From the NCBI GenBank assembly GCA_946405045.1, contig CAMJFV010000028.1, positions 1-12,801 of the forward strand: DNA of 12,801 nt, read 5' to 3'. The position numbers and the translations under genes were made by a program. The notes under the pieces were generated by a model. That model was not told the origin of the DNA. It did no database searches and worked only from the letters and a program-made list of their open reading frames with translations. The stretch's first letter is position 1; every line of letters starts with the position of its first letter. This DNA is from an uncultured Bacteroidales bacterium. GTDB lineage: Bacteria > Bacteroidota > Bacteroidia > Bacteroidales > Paludibacteraceae. This document shows, one piece after another, positions 5,984 through 12,801 of this stretch.

Positions 5984-8017
5984 ATGGCTTACACTCCGTA
6001 TATAGATCCGCAGACAGATGAACTCCTTCGTCAATATTATGAGGCTAACTTGCCGATAGATCGCAATGCTAAATCGGCCGGTCTGTCGTACCGTGAGATT
6101 TTGAAGAAATATTGGGGCTACGACTCTTTCCGCCCGATGCAGGAGGAGATTATCACGTCTATCGGTTCAGGTAAAGACACGTTGGCTCTTCTTCCGACTG
6201 GTGGAGGAAAGAGTATCACTTTCCAAGTGCCAACGATGGCTAAAGATGGAGTCTGCCTTGTCATCACTCCACTTGTATCGCTCATGAAAGACCAGGTGGA
6301 GAATCTGCAACGTCTTGGCATCAAGGCTGCGTATATCCATTCTGGAATGGAGCCTAAGCAAGTCTACCGTGTGATAGAAAACGCTTGTTACGACGCTTAT
6401 AAATTCCTTTATATATCTCCAGAACGTCTTTCTCTCGACTCATTCCGCAACAATCTTTTCCGTATGGATATTTGTATGATTGCTGTGGACGAATCACACT
6501 GTATCTCGCAATGGGGTTATGATTTTCGCCCGTCTTATCTGAAAATAAGCGAAATCAGAGATCTGCTTAAGCATACTCCGGTGTTGGCTCTTACGGCGAC
6601 TGCGACTCCGGAAGTGGTGGATGATATCCAAGAGAAACTGAAGTTTAAGGAGAAGAATGTTTTCCGCAAAACGTTCTTGCGTAAGAATCTCTCTTATCTT
6701 GTACGTCAGACTGATGATAAGATAGAATACATCAAACGAATTCTGGATAGCCAACAGGGTCAGGGCTCTTCTATTGTGTATGTGCGTTCCCGTAAGTTGA
6801 CGGAGGAGGTCGCAGCCCGACTCAATTCCTTAGGTATATCAGCAGAAAGTTACCATGCCGGACTTGAAGCCCGTATCAAAGATGAGAAGCAAAACAAGTG
6901 GAAGAATGGAAGCGTACGTGTGATTGTGGCCACAAATGCTTTCGGAATGGGAATTGACAAAGGTGATGTTCGCACCGTCATCCATTATAATCTGCCAGAA
7001 AATCTTGAAGCTTATTTCCAGGAGGCAGGACGTGCTGGACGAGATGAGAAGGATTCGTTTGCTATATTGCTTTATGACAATAAGGATTTTGGAGCATTCA
7101 GAAAGCATCTGTTGGATGAGTTCCCGTTGAAGGATTATGTCCGTATTGTCTATGATGAGATTTGCCGTTATCTGAATATACCTATTCATGAGGGAGCTGG
7201 CTGGAATGCGGAGATTGATTTATGGAAGTTCTGTAAAGAGAGAAATCATAAATATGAGAGGGTAGAGTCGAGTCTGAATATATTGTCTCAGAATGGATAT
7301 CTTACCTATTCTCCGAATGCCACACGCCCGTCTATATTGATGTTCAATGTGCGACGTGATGATCTGTATAGTGATGATTACGACACTGTGCCTGAATTCT
7401 CCAACCGTGTGATGGAGACGGTGATGCGTCTTTATCCAGGTGTTTTTGCCGATTATGTCCATATAGATGAGACGGAGATTGCTCATGAACTTGGTGTGTA
7501 TGGAGATTCACGACAGCATATCTACAATGCGTTGCAGAATCTTCGTGCGTTTGGCATCATCAAGTATGTGCCTGGCAAACAGGCCACATTTATCGAGTTT
7601 CTGGTTAATCGTCAGGAACCGCGGCATGTAGCCATTTCTAAAGAGTCGTATGAGATTCGTAAAGAACGTGCGATATATCGTATGGAAAACATGATACAGT
7701 ATGTGCGGTATAACACAAAATGCCGTAGCCAGATGCTTCTCCACTATTTCGGAGATGTTGAGGCAAAACCGTGTGGCACTTGCGATGTCTGCCGTGAACT
7801 TGGAAAGAAATCACCTGCTGAGATTCAGTCGATGCAGAGAGAAGATTTCCGTACGTCAATCAAACTACGAATACACCTTCGTGAAGGCAACATCAACGAG
7901 GCCACTCTCCGCCATATATATCAATTCCGTCTTGCCGATTTTGAAAGAGAATTCGCGGACATGAAGGAAAAAGGAATAATCACAAGTAATGAAGGCGGAT
8001 GGCTGTATTGTAAATGA
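5984..8017 (+). CDS. recQ: ATP-dependent DNA helicase RecQ
   Basis: RecQ is a 3'-5' DNA helicase acting in recombination and replication-fork repair. The protein has 677 residues. Helicase lobe 1 (about 38-215) has the FRPMQEE Q-motif region at 49-55, Walker A LPTGGGKS at 70-77, DESH at 169-172 with the aromatic-rich loop CISQWGYDFRPSY after it, and TATATP at 204-209. Lobe 2 (about 225-368) has YVRSRK, ATNAFGMGIDK at 316-326 and motif VI QEAGRAGRD at 346-354. The zinc ligands are C580, C597, C600 and C603, with the spacing of E. coli RecQ (16, 2 and 2 residues between). However, they lie some 200 residues further along, because a probable winged-helix region (about 380-545) comes between lobe 2 and the zinc site. 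No HRDC domain is recognisable at the C-terminus. Its own promoter box precedes it. Confidence 0.96.
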   Translation: MAYTPYIDPQTDELLRQYYEANLPIDRNAKSAGLSYREILKKYWGYDSFRPMQEEIITSIGSGKDTLALLPTGGGKSITFQVPTMAKDGVCLVITPLVSLMKDQVENLQRLGIKAAYIHSGMEPKQVYRVIENACYDAYKFLYISPERLSLDSFRNNLFRMDICMIAVDESHCISQWGYDFRPSYLKISEIRDLLKHTPVLALTATATPEVVDDIQEKLKFKEKNVFRKTFLRKNLSYLVRQTDDKIEYIKRILDSQQGQGSSIVYVRSRKLTEEVAARLNSLGISAESYHAGLEARIKDEKQNKWKNGSVRVIVATNAFGMGIDKGDVRTVIHYNLPENLEAYFQEAGRAGRDEKDSFAILLYDNKDFGAFRKHLLDEFPLKDYVRIVYDEICRYLNIPIHEGAGWNAEIDLWKFCKERNHKYERVESSLNILSQNGYLTYSPNATRPSILMFNVRRDDLYSDDYDTVPEFSNRVMETVMRLYPGVFADYVHIDETEIAHELGVYGDSRQHIYNALQNLRAFGIIKYVPGKQATFIEFLVNRQEPRHVAISKESYEIRKERAIYRMENMIQYVRYNTKCRSQMLLHYFGDVEAKPCGTCDVCRELGKKSPAEIQSMQREDFRTSIKLRIHLREGNINEATLRHIYQFRLADFEREFADMKEKGIITSNEGGWLYCK

Positions 8018-8054
8018 GACGTGAATATAATATATGATTTTATTGTCCTTTATT

Positions 8055-8089
8055 TTGTTGTGCCTTATTAAATATATTTGTTATCTTTG
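8055..8089 (+). promoter_or_regulatory. Bacteroidota-type promoter (TTG ... TATCTTTG) after recQ
   Basis: TATCTTTG at 8082-8089 fits the -7 consensus TAnnTTTG. TTG triplets at 8055-8060 lie about 21-24 bases upstream, near the expected -33 position. No protein gene starts downstream on this strand before the hairpin terminator at 8162-8186, so the promoter appears to drive a short non-coding transcript. Confidence 0.6.
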
Positions 8090-8094
8090 CCATG

Positions 8095-8186
8095 TCAAAA
8101 GACCGTCTACAGAGTTAACGTCACTCTGGAGCCCAACACTTATACTGTGTGGCTAAAAAATGCGTGGTGTAAATGCCACGCTTTTT
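8095..8186 (+). ncRNA. Candidate small structured RNA (start approximate)
   Basis: Between a -7 box and a terminator hairpin lie about 90 bases with possible secondary structure. Hairpin 1 is CAGAG (8110-8114) with CTCTG (8124-8128). Hairpin 2 is AGCC (8130-8133) and ACAC (8136-8139) with GTGT (8147-8150) and GGCT (8151-8154), leaving CA bulged and a 7-base loop. Hairpin 3 is the terminator GCGTGG...CCACGC plus five T. The only ATG here opens an 8-codon frame (MSKDRLQS), which may be chance. I recognise no known RNA family. A competing view is that part of it is a leftover coding fragment: the frame from 8108 reads YRVNVTLEPNTYTVWLK. Confidence 0.45.
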
Positions 8187-8188
8187 AT
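8155..8188. terminator. Bidirectional terminator between recQ/sRNA and the convergent nuclease-like gene
   Basis: GCGTGG (8162-8167) pairs with CCACGC (8176-8181) across an 8-base loop that can close further with wobble pairs. Five T follow on the + strand (8182-8186). On the - strand the stem is followed by A and then six T, from the A run at 8155-8160. It can therefore end the + strand transcript and the gene whose stop lies at 8189-8191. Confidence 0.85.
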
Positions 8189-8731
8189 TTATCCCCATGA
8201 TTTACGTAACCATTTATAAAAGTTTTTGCTTTCTGCTTCACTCCTGTTGATTGATATATATTTTCCTCCTTGCACAAGGATAATCTCTGATAATTCGCTA
8301 TGTTCTTTGAAACAGTTTGTTAAAATAGAAGATATATGTTTATGTGAGAATTTAGGATCTTTTATGTTTAGTAAAAATCTATGGGCTTGAATAATAGCAT
8401 CGTCTATTTCTTTTTTGAGAGATTTGATACTGGTTATTGATTTTTGTTCCACGTATTTATAAACTTCACCATAACGAACGATAAAATCGGCGGAAGGAAT
8501 GCCTCTGTAATTTATCACAAACCAAACTTCGTCCGCTTTTTTCAAGATTTTTTCTGCTCCATCTATTAAATTATTAAAATCAAGCTCTTTCTCCGCTCCA
8601 GGGCATAAATGGATTTTTTTATTTTTGTTATAGCTGGTAAACTCCAATAATTGGGTGTACTCAATAAGATGATTCTTAAGAACATTGCCTTTTTGTTCAA
8701 GAATATTTTCGATTATTTCTCTATCTGTCAT
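8189..8731 (-). CDS. Orphan PD-(D/E)XK nuclease-like protein, resembling CdiA-type toxin C-terminal domains
   Basis: A 180-residue protein without signal peptide. Residues 38-125 resemble the nuclease domain found at the end of CdiA and other polymorphic toxins and in some mobile-element proteins. It has a KKIHLCPGAEKEL strand, a helical section, then GIPSADFIVRYGEVYKYVEQK at 77-97. In that stretch Asp82 and the Glu95-x-Lys97 pair would form a PD-(D/E)XK site, followed by a helix with DDAIIQAHRFLLNI at 110-123. The C-terminal 50 residues are not recognised. There is no fused delivery module and no evident immunity gene. By hand count its G+C over 8281-8700 is about 31%, against roughly 40-50% in sampled lines of recQ and the barrel gene, suggesting acquisition. 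It starts 18 bases after the HhH-barrel gene, and an SD-like AAGGGGA precedes its ATG, which is unusual here. A nuclease role is inference. Confidence 0.6.
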   Translation of the reverse strand: MTDREIIENILEQKGNVLKNHLIEYTQLLEFTSYNKNKKIHLCPGAEKELDFNNLIDGAEKILKKADEVWFVINYRGIPSADFIVRYGEVYKYVEQKSITSIKSLKKEIDDAIIQAHRFLLNIKDPKFSHKHISSILTNCFKEHSELSEIILVQGGKYISINRSEAESKNFYKWLRKSWG

Positions 8732-8749
8732 TTTTGAGGTTCCCCTTAT

Positions 8750-10735
8750 TTACAACGAACAAACCGCAGTGAATCTGATTTGGGTGGATTTATTGCCTTC
8801 AATGATTTCGTTGGTCTGACTTCCGATCTGTTCTCTTCCATCGGTATAAAATAATCCGCTATATTTCGCATAGATCTGTAGACGTGGGGTTATTTTCCAT
8901 TGTCCAGTCACTCCGATGTGATGGCCTTTACCGTAGAATACAGGCATTGAAAAATAGCCTGTGACGTCTTTTTCGGAGAGATATATCCTGTTCTGGTATT
9001 CAGGAGCATTGAAATACGCATATCTGATAGAGATATTTGCCCTTTTATTGCGACGTGATAATGTCAAATCTTGAGCCACGACATATCCCCATCCAAACAG
9101 TCTGTTTGCCTCCACAATCGATTTATAGTTGACAGTGGTGTGCCTTTCGTCTTTGTAAGTCAAACGCCATGTGTGCATCTCTTTTTCAAACCCTCGGCTG
9201 TTGTTGTCTGTCAATGACTTTGTGTGTTTGCGATATTTTGCTGTCAACTTTCTGTTATATCCCAACTCGATGTCTATGGTCGCCAAACAATCGGATCCGA
9301 CACTCGGCTCGTTGACTTGATATTTCAGCCAATCGGATCTATAAACGTCAATATATCCTCTCAGGTGTATGTGGGGATAAGGAAGCAAATCTGCTCCAAT
9401 AAACATTCCCCGTTCATTCTGGTTTCTACTGTTCTCGCCGAAAGCGTTGGCGAAATCCGCATTATATTCTGGCGTGTAGTGCCGTTGCACCAAAGAAAAT
9501 GACATTCTACTGTTGGCGTGAATCTGTGCATGGTTGACCATGGCATATCCCTCGTCGGCAGATTTAGCGAACTCTCCACATAACTGGATGCTCCTGATTT
9601 TCACTTTGTAGTCCACACTGGCATCGTAGTTGTCTTTGCGGTTACGGGTACGAAATATATTGTATGGTTGTGAATTTGGAATGAGAATATGATTGTATTT
9701 ATAGTATATCCCGGTAGCCCCTACACTCCATCTCTTCTGCTTCCATTTTATGTTTCCTCCAAACACTTTACGTTCTGCATTCTTCCGTTTGGCAAGTTCT
9801 GCCTTTGTACGGTGATATCCGTCTGTTTTCAGACTGGTGATACTGGATGAGTCGGACAAGTTAGCGTCTACTTTTTGAATTGCAAAAAAAGGAGATAATT
9901 GAAGTTTGGTTATAGGAGAGATCATGGCTCCTCCTCCTCTGTGAAATCCGTATTCGGAAGTAGAAGAGTGTCGAGTCACCCCTTCGTAGGATAATATATC
10001 TCCGTTGATGCAATTTGACTTGCCTAGATTGTAACCTCCGATCACAAGTCCTTGTGCGAAAGACGCGTGATAGTCTCCAACGATGATTTTAGCAAACATT
10101 TTGATGTTTCGCAATTCAACGCTAGCCGACGTATAGTCAGTCATTCCGTCGTTGGTGCAGAAGAATCGTTCCCCGGCGTCTTCTTCCATACTGAAATTCA
10201 TGAACATTTTTGAGCCAGCTGTCACTTTCAATTTGATATATGTTTGCCATGGATTGCCAAGATATGGATTTTTCGCGTCGCTTTTATATCCTGATTTGTC
10301 AGGGAAAATTCGCCCTGCAAAAGTGGTTAATGAAGCATGAATCTGGTTGAAACTGTCATCCCGTTTCACGCTGTCACAGTCTCTTATGTATGCATATTGT
10401 TTGAGAAAATCCAACTCTTTCTCACTAATTCCATCGCAATTTTTTAATTCGTATATTGAATAGAATCGACGGTACAATTCTCTATGACGCAAGATGCTGT
10501 TGATCGCATTTGGTCCAAGCAGAGGAATCTTTTTAAGGAATGCCTCATCTACAGTGTTTAATTCTATTCCGTTGGCCAATAGTTCTGTGATCTCATCAGC
10601 TATCTGTTCCACGTCTACCTCTGTCTCATCATCTGCATTTTCTAATTCTTCCATATAATTCAGGATGATGCTGTCTTCGTTGGCAAAAACGACTGCATAA
10701 AGCAAACAGAACAATATAGTCAAACTATTTCGCAT
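8750..10735 (-). CDS. Exported helix-hairpin-helix (ComEA-type) protein with predicted C-terminal outer-membrane barrel
   Basis: A 661-residue protein with a signal peptide (LTILFCLLYAVVFA, cleavage after about residue 18). An acidic helical segment (about 20-55) leads to a ComEA-like double HhH domain at about 58-117. This begins with ELNTVDEAFLKKI, then PLLGPNAINSILRHRE, FYSIYELKNCDGIS and a final helix ending YAYI. The remaining 540 or so residues have alternating polar/aromatic strands with many Gly, Tyr and Arg, as in an outer-membrane barrel, although the C-terminus (FTAVCSL) does not end in an aromatic residue. HhH domains usually bind DNA without sequence preference. Large HhH-barrel proteins of this layout occur across Bacteroidota and have no settled function; DNA uptake or DNA binding at the surface is a guess. 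It overlaps the upstream barrel gene by 11 bases, so the two are translated together. Confidence 0.8.
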   Translation of the reverse strand: MRNSLTILFCLLYAVVFANEDSIILNYMEELENADDETEVDVEQIADEITELLANGIELNTVDEAFLKKIPLLGPNAINSILRHRELYRRFYSIYELKNCDGISEKELDFLKQYAYIRDCDSVKRDDSFNQIHASLTTFAGRIFPDKSGYKSDAKNPYLGNPWQTYIKLKVTAGSKMFMNFSMEEDAGERFFCTNDGMTDYTSASVELRNIKMFAKIIVGDYHASFAQGLVIGGYNLGKSNCINGDILSYEGVTRHSSTSEYGFHRGGGAMISPITKLQLSPFFAIQKVDANLSDSSSITSLKTDGYHRTKAELAKRKNAERKVFGGNIKWKQKRWSVGATGIYYKYNHILIPNSQPYNIFRTRNRKDNYDASVDYKVKIRSIQLCGEFAKSADEGYAMVNHAQIHANSRMSFSLVQRHYTPEYNADFANAFGENSRNQNERGMFIGADLLPYPHIHLRGYIDVYRSDWLKYQVNEPSVGSDCLATIDIELGYNRKLTAKYRKHTKSLTDNNSRGFEKEMHTWRLTYKDERHTTVNYKSIVEANRLFGWGYVVAQDLTLSRRNKRANISIRYAYFNAPEYQNRIYLSEKDVTGYFSMPVFYGKGHHIGVTGQWKITPRLQIYAKYSGLFYTDGREQIGSQTNEIIEGNKSTQIRFTAVCSL

Positions 10736-11522
10736 AACTCTTTTTGTTTTGGATTTTCCATTTTAATCCCAATGACATACGTGTGCCAAGGGAACTGCAA
10801 TAATCGGCCGCATAAGAAAAGTTGAAGCAATCAATGTCCAATCCAAATCCTGCCGACGGACGGATCGACATCAGACTCGCACCACAACGTAGACTGAATT
10901 TTTCGATATTGTAGCTGAACCCCATTCTCCCGATGAACTCATTTTTTTCGACTCCTATTTCTGTTGCCCAATCAACATAGGAATTGATGGTTAGATTGTA
11001 GGCAACGAATGCCGAATATACAAACTCATTTTTTTCATGAGTCTTAGGCTCATTCCTGATTTCAGCGTAGCAAGCCAGGAGATTGTCTTCTGCGAAATAG
11101 CTATAAAAACCAGGAGACACACTGAATCCAGACATTCCATCTTCTGTTCCGACATGGTGATGAAGCAGGTATGCTGCTGAAATTCCAGCACTCATACGTG
11201 GTGTGAACATACGGGCCAAAGAGGCTTTTGCAGAGATGTCGTTATAGTCGGAATAGCCGAAAACAGACAGTGTGTAGCTATGAGTCAGGTTTGCTTTCGG
11301 AAAAGATATGTGGATTATGGTTTCTCCCAATTCAGACAGGAAGAAACTGTTGTGGTAGCCCAAACAAACTTCTGTCTGTTCGAGCGACGCGGAAAATGAG
11401 CAGTTTGTGTGGTAATCGTCGTAAACTGATACTGATCCCATTGCCTGTGAATGTGTGCTTTTCTCTTGTGAAACTGCTACTAATGAAAACATGAAAAGCA
11501 CAGCGACTAAATAATATTTCAT
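10725..11522 (-). CDS. Predicted outer-membrane beta-barrel protein, PorV/FadL-like
   Basis: A 265-residue exported protein with signal peptide (YYLVAVLFMFSLVAVS, probable cleavage before Gln19). The mature start HSQAMGSVSVYDDYHTNCSF resembles the start of PorV/PorQ-type barrels, where a small-residue strand leads into an Asn-containing plug-like loop. The GYHNSFFLSELGE stretch and the FGYSDYNDISAKASLARMF pair also fit that superfamily. The rest is alternating strands such as AGISAAYLLHHH, ending MSLGLKWKI plus a basic tail. The frame overlaps the following HhH-barrel gene by 11 bases, so they form a unit and may form a complex. I saw no clear -7 box upstream; the terminator of the Rpn gene lies about 60 bases before the ATG, so a promoter must be in 11523-11580 or transcription must read through. 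The specific function is unknown. Confidence 0.7.
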   Translation of the reverse strand: MKYYLVAVLFMFSLVAVSQEKSTHSQAMGSVSVYDDYHTNCSFSASLEQTEVCLGYHNSFFLSELGETIIHISFPKANLTHSYTLSVFGYSDYNDISAKASLARMFTPRMSAGISAAYLLHHHVGTEDGMSGFSVSPGFYSYFAEDNLLACYAEIRNEPKTHEKNEFVYSAFVAYNLTINSYVDWATEIGVEKNEFIGRMGFSYNIEKFSLRCGASLMSIRPSAGFGLDIDCFNFSYAADYCSSLGTRMSLGLKWKIQNKKSYAK

Positions 11523-11578
11523 GCAATTGCGTTGATAAAACGCTTATCTTTTATAATAAACAGAATGGATCTGTTGTC

Positions 11579-11620
11579 AATAAAACGAACTGTTCCAATG
11601 CTGTGTTTGGAACAATTCGT
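11579..11620 (-). terminator. Rho-independent terminator of the Rpn-family gene
   Basis: On the - strand, ACGAATTGTTCCAA, loop ACACAGCA, TTGGAACAGTTCGT: a 14-bp stem with one U-G wobble, followed by TTTATT. On the + strand the wobble becomes an A-C mismatch, which indicates that the - strand RNA is the functional one. It lies 48 bases after the stop at 11668. Confidence 0.85.
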
Positions 11621-11667
11621 ATTACATTCTTGATTTCTAAATTCTATTAATGAAAGAAATGGTGTCT

Positions 11668-12540
11668 TTACGCGAGCAAGGCATTAAGTTCTTCATCGGA
11701 AATCTTCAGACGGTTTGCAATCTCAGAAAATGGCATGCCGCTTTCAATAAGCATTTTGATTGTCGAAATCATCCCTTCTTTCTTACCTTCTTCCATTCCC
11801 TCTTTTCTGCCGACCTCAACACCTCTTTCATATCCATGCTCCTCCATGTCCATTTCGTCGGCAAGTATCTTCATGCTTGCTTCGTAAATTTTGTATTCTT
11901 CCTCGGAAAGGGCACCAATCTTTGCCTTTTCTATAAGCCGAAGAAGTCCTTCGTCTGCTCGGTCGTATACTGATGGGTCGATATTTTCCATACGTCCTAA
12001 ATTTTTGAAGAAGTCAAACCAAATGTCTCTTGTGGTTATGTTGTTGACATCCAAAGAGAACTTGGGCAAAGATACAAAATATTTCCGATGTCTGTCCCAA
12101 AATAAATCTCCTGTGTCGAGATCACACTCTCCAGTGCGTGTCACGACCTTGTCGATGCCAGCCATCGTCTCTCCCATGATGAAGATTCCGATGATCTTTG
12201 AAATGTCTTCTTCCATTTTTATCCACTTTAGGCCTTTGCTGATTTTGTTGTCCATGAGCTTGTAGACGTAGAAGTTGGCACGTGTCTTGAAAAATTTCTG
12301 GCAAGAGTTCTGCATCTCGATCATAATTGTGTCCCTTTTGTTAGTGGTGCATAGAAGGTCGAACGTCACGCCTCTCTTGCTCTTTAATGAGGCTGGCATC
12401 TCCACATTTTCAAACTTTACACTTGTGATTGTGTCCTCGTCTCCTTCCAGAATGGCATTTAGAAAGGATTTCATTATGATTTCGTCGGACAAACAATATT
12501 TGAATCCGAAATCACACCTCAAATCAATGTATGTTCCCAT
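11668..12540 (-). CDS. Rpn family recombination-promoting nuclease / PD-(D/E)XK (PDDEXK_2) transposase-like protein
   Basis: A 290-residue protein of the Rpn/PDDEXK_2 family, whose studied E. coli members are DNA endonucleases that stimulate RecA-independent recombination. Landmarks are the N-terminal DFGFKYCLSD at 10-19, KSFLNAILE at 24-32, the active-site strands FDLLCTTNKRDTIMIEMQ at 60-77 with Asp61 and Glu75-x-Gln77 (the ExQ form common in this family), and FFKTRANFYVYKLM at 83-96. The middle section is all-helical. The C-terminus has the family's G-x3-G repeats (GVEVGRKEGMEEGKKEG, about 240-256), then a short helical segment IESGMPFSEIANRLKISDEELNALL that looks like a small helix-turn-helix. 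It stands alone between its own promoter and terminator. Many Bacteroidota genomes carry numerous copies. No terminal inverted repeats mark it as a complete mobile element. Confidence 0.88.
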   Translation of the reverse strand: MGTYIDLRCDFGFKYCLSDEIIMKSFLNAILEGDEDTITSVKFENVEMPASLKSKRGVTFDLLCTTNKRDTIMIEMQNSCQKFFKTRANFYVYKLMDNKISKGLKWIKMEEDISKIIGIFIMGETMAGIDKVVTRTGECDLDTGDLFWDRHRKYFVSLPKFSLDVNNITTRDIWFDFFKNLGRMENIDPSVYDRADEGLLRLIEKAKIGALSEEEYKIYEASMKILADEMDMEEHGYERGVEVGRKEGMEEGKKEGMISTIKMLIESGMPFSEIANRLKISDEELNALLA

Positions 12541-12605
12541 TGGTTATTTGTTAATGTTTTTTTTGTACTATGTCTAATCATAAATTGACTAAACGATTTC
12601 GAATG

Positions 12606-12636
12606 CAAATATATGGATGCTTTTTTAATTATGCAA
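12606..12636 (-). promoter_or_regulatory. Promoter of the Rpn-family gene
   Basis: On the - strand, TATATTTG (12613-12606) matches the -7 box TAnnTTTG. TTG at 12636-12634 lies 20 bases upstream, at the -33 position. The leader to the ATG at 12540 would be about 60 bases. Confidence 0.7.
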
Positions 12637-12660
12637 CGTCTCTTTCAGTTTTTATAAATG

Positions 12661-12700
12661 AAACAGTCACCTTGGCTATATTTAACCAAGGTGACTGTTT
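12661..12700. terminator. Perfect 15-bp palindrome, probable bidirectional terminator
   Basis: AAACAGTCACCTTGG at 12661-12675 and its exact complement CCAAGGTGACTGTTT at 12686-12700 flank a 10-base loop. The stem ends in AAA/TTT, but the T tracts outside are broken (TTTGCTTATTT on +, TTTCATTTAT on -). It most likely terminates the - strand gene ending at 12773 and insulates the Rpn promoter from it. Confidence 0.75.
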
Positions 12701-12718
12701 GCTTATTTCATTCCTATA

Positions 12719-12754
12719 GTGGAGACTCTTTAGTGATTCAAAAGAGAATACCAC
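12719..12754. other. Imperfect hairpin in the 3' region of the right-edge gene
   Basis: GTGG (12719-12722) and CTCTTT (12726-12731) can pair with AAAGAG (12741-12746) and CCAC (12751-12754), with a small internal loop between the two stems. There is no T tract. It may be a 3' end stabilising structure or chance. Confidence 0.3.
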
Positions 12755-12772
12755 ATAGTTGTGCTAACTTTC

Positions 12773-12801
12773 TTATTTTAATTTGAATGTGATTCCGGCT
12801 T
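12773..12801 (-). CDS. Last codons of a gene running in from the right, possibly an outer-membrane protein
   Basis: On the - strand one frame at the right edge reads A-G-I-T-F-K-L-K and stops at 12775-12773. Alternating small/aromatic residues with a Phe near the end resemble the final strand of a TonB-dependent or other outer-membrane barrel. The strong hairpin about 70 bases downstream supports a gene end here. Only eight full codons are visible, so the product cannot be named. Confidence 0.35.

Noticed and set aside
6839..7189. Open frame on the - strand inside recQ
   Set aside because: It lies across conserved helicase motifs of recQ and shows no family pattern.
9364..9378. TGTGGGGATAAGG, similar to a DnaA box on one strand
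   Set aside because: It differs from the TTATNCACA consensus, stands alone, and lies inside the HhH-barrel gene far from dnaA.
11891..12265. Open frame on the + strand inside the Rpn-family gene
   Set aside because: It is antisense to a well-supported coding frame with active-site motifs, and its own translation is low-complexity Ser-rich sequence.
1..12801. CRISPR array, tRNA or rRNA genes, IS element ends
   Set aside because: No regularly spaced direct repeats, cloverleaf sequences, rRNA stretches or paired terminal inverted repeats were seen on either strand.

Overview
This window looks like chromosomal DNA of a member of the Bacteroidota, most likely order Bacteroidales. The evidence is: an MCE protein and a DnaA of Bacteroidota type; a RecQ with a Bacteroidota-like layout; several exported envelope proteins; promoter-like TAnnTTTG boxes; A-rich leaders with almost no Shine-Dalgarno sequence; and an Rpn/PDDEXK_2 gene. 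Nothing supports a genus or species call.

Left part (1-5951, all + strand): the 3' end of an MCE/MlaD-like lipid-transport gene, then dnaA, a pRiA4b ORF-3-like gene with an acidic tail, a likely surface lipoprotein with two beta-sandwich domains, and a small exported protein made of about three 25-residue beta-hairpin-type repeats. Next comes a compact set: a VTC-domain (polyphosphate polymerase-like) gene, a DUF4956 membrane protein and a DUF2490 outer-membrane barrel. Gaps are 12-50 bases and no internal terminator is visible, so long co-transcription is plausible; a clear hairpin terminator follows at 5921-5951. The DUF4956 gene carries an apparent one-base deletion: its frame stops at 5063, while the conserved tail continues in another frame to 5215.

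Middle part (5953-8190): a promoter box, then recQ (+). After recQ, a second promoter box precedes about 90 bases with two possible hairpins and a terminator-type hairpin, which fits a small RNA gene. The same hairpin can end the transcript arriving from the opposite strand.

Right part (8189-12801, all - strand): in the direction of transcription, an 11-base-overlapping pair (a PorV/FadL-like barrel, then an exported protein with a ComEA-type helix-hairpin-helix domain joined to a predicted barrel). This is followed 18 bases later by an AT-rich gene for a small PD-(D/E)XK nuclease-like protein resembling toxin C-terminal domains. Upstream of the pair is an isolated Rpn-family nuclease gene with its own promoter and terminator. 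At the far right are a 15-bp perfect palindrome and the last few codons of a possible outer-membrane protein gene.

The most notable points are the VTC-DUF4956-DUF2490 set with its frameshift, the extracytoplasmic HhH-barrel pair with the orphan nuclease-like gene attached, and the candidate small RNA after recQ. All function calls come from reading motifs by eye; no database search was made.
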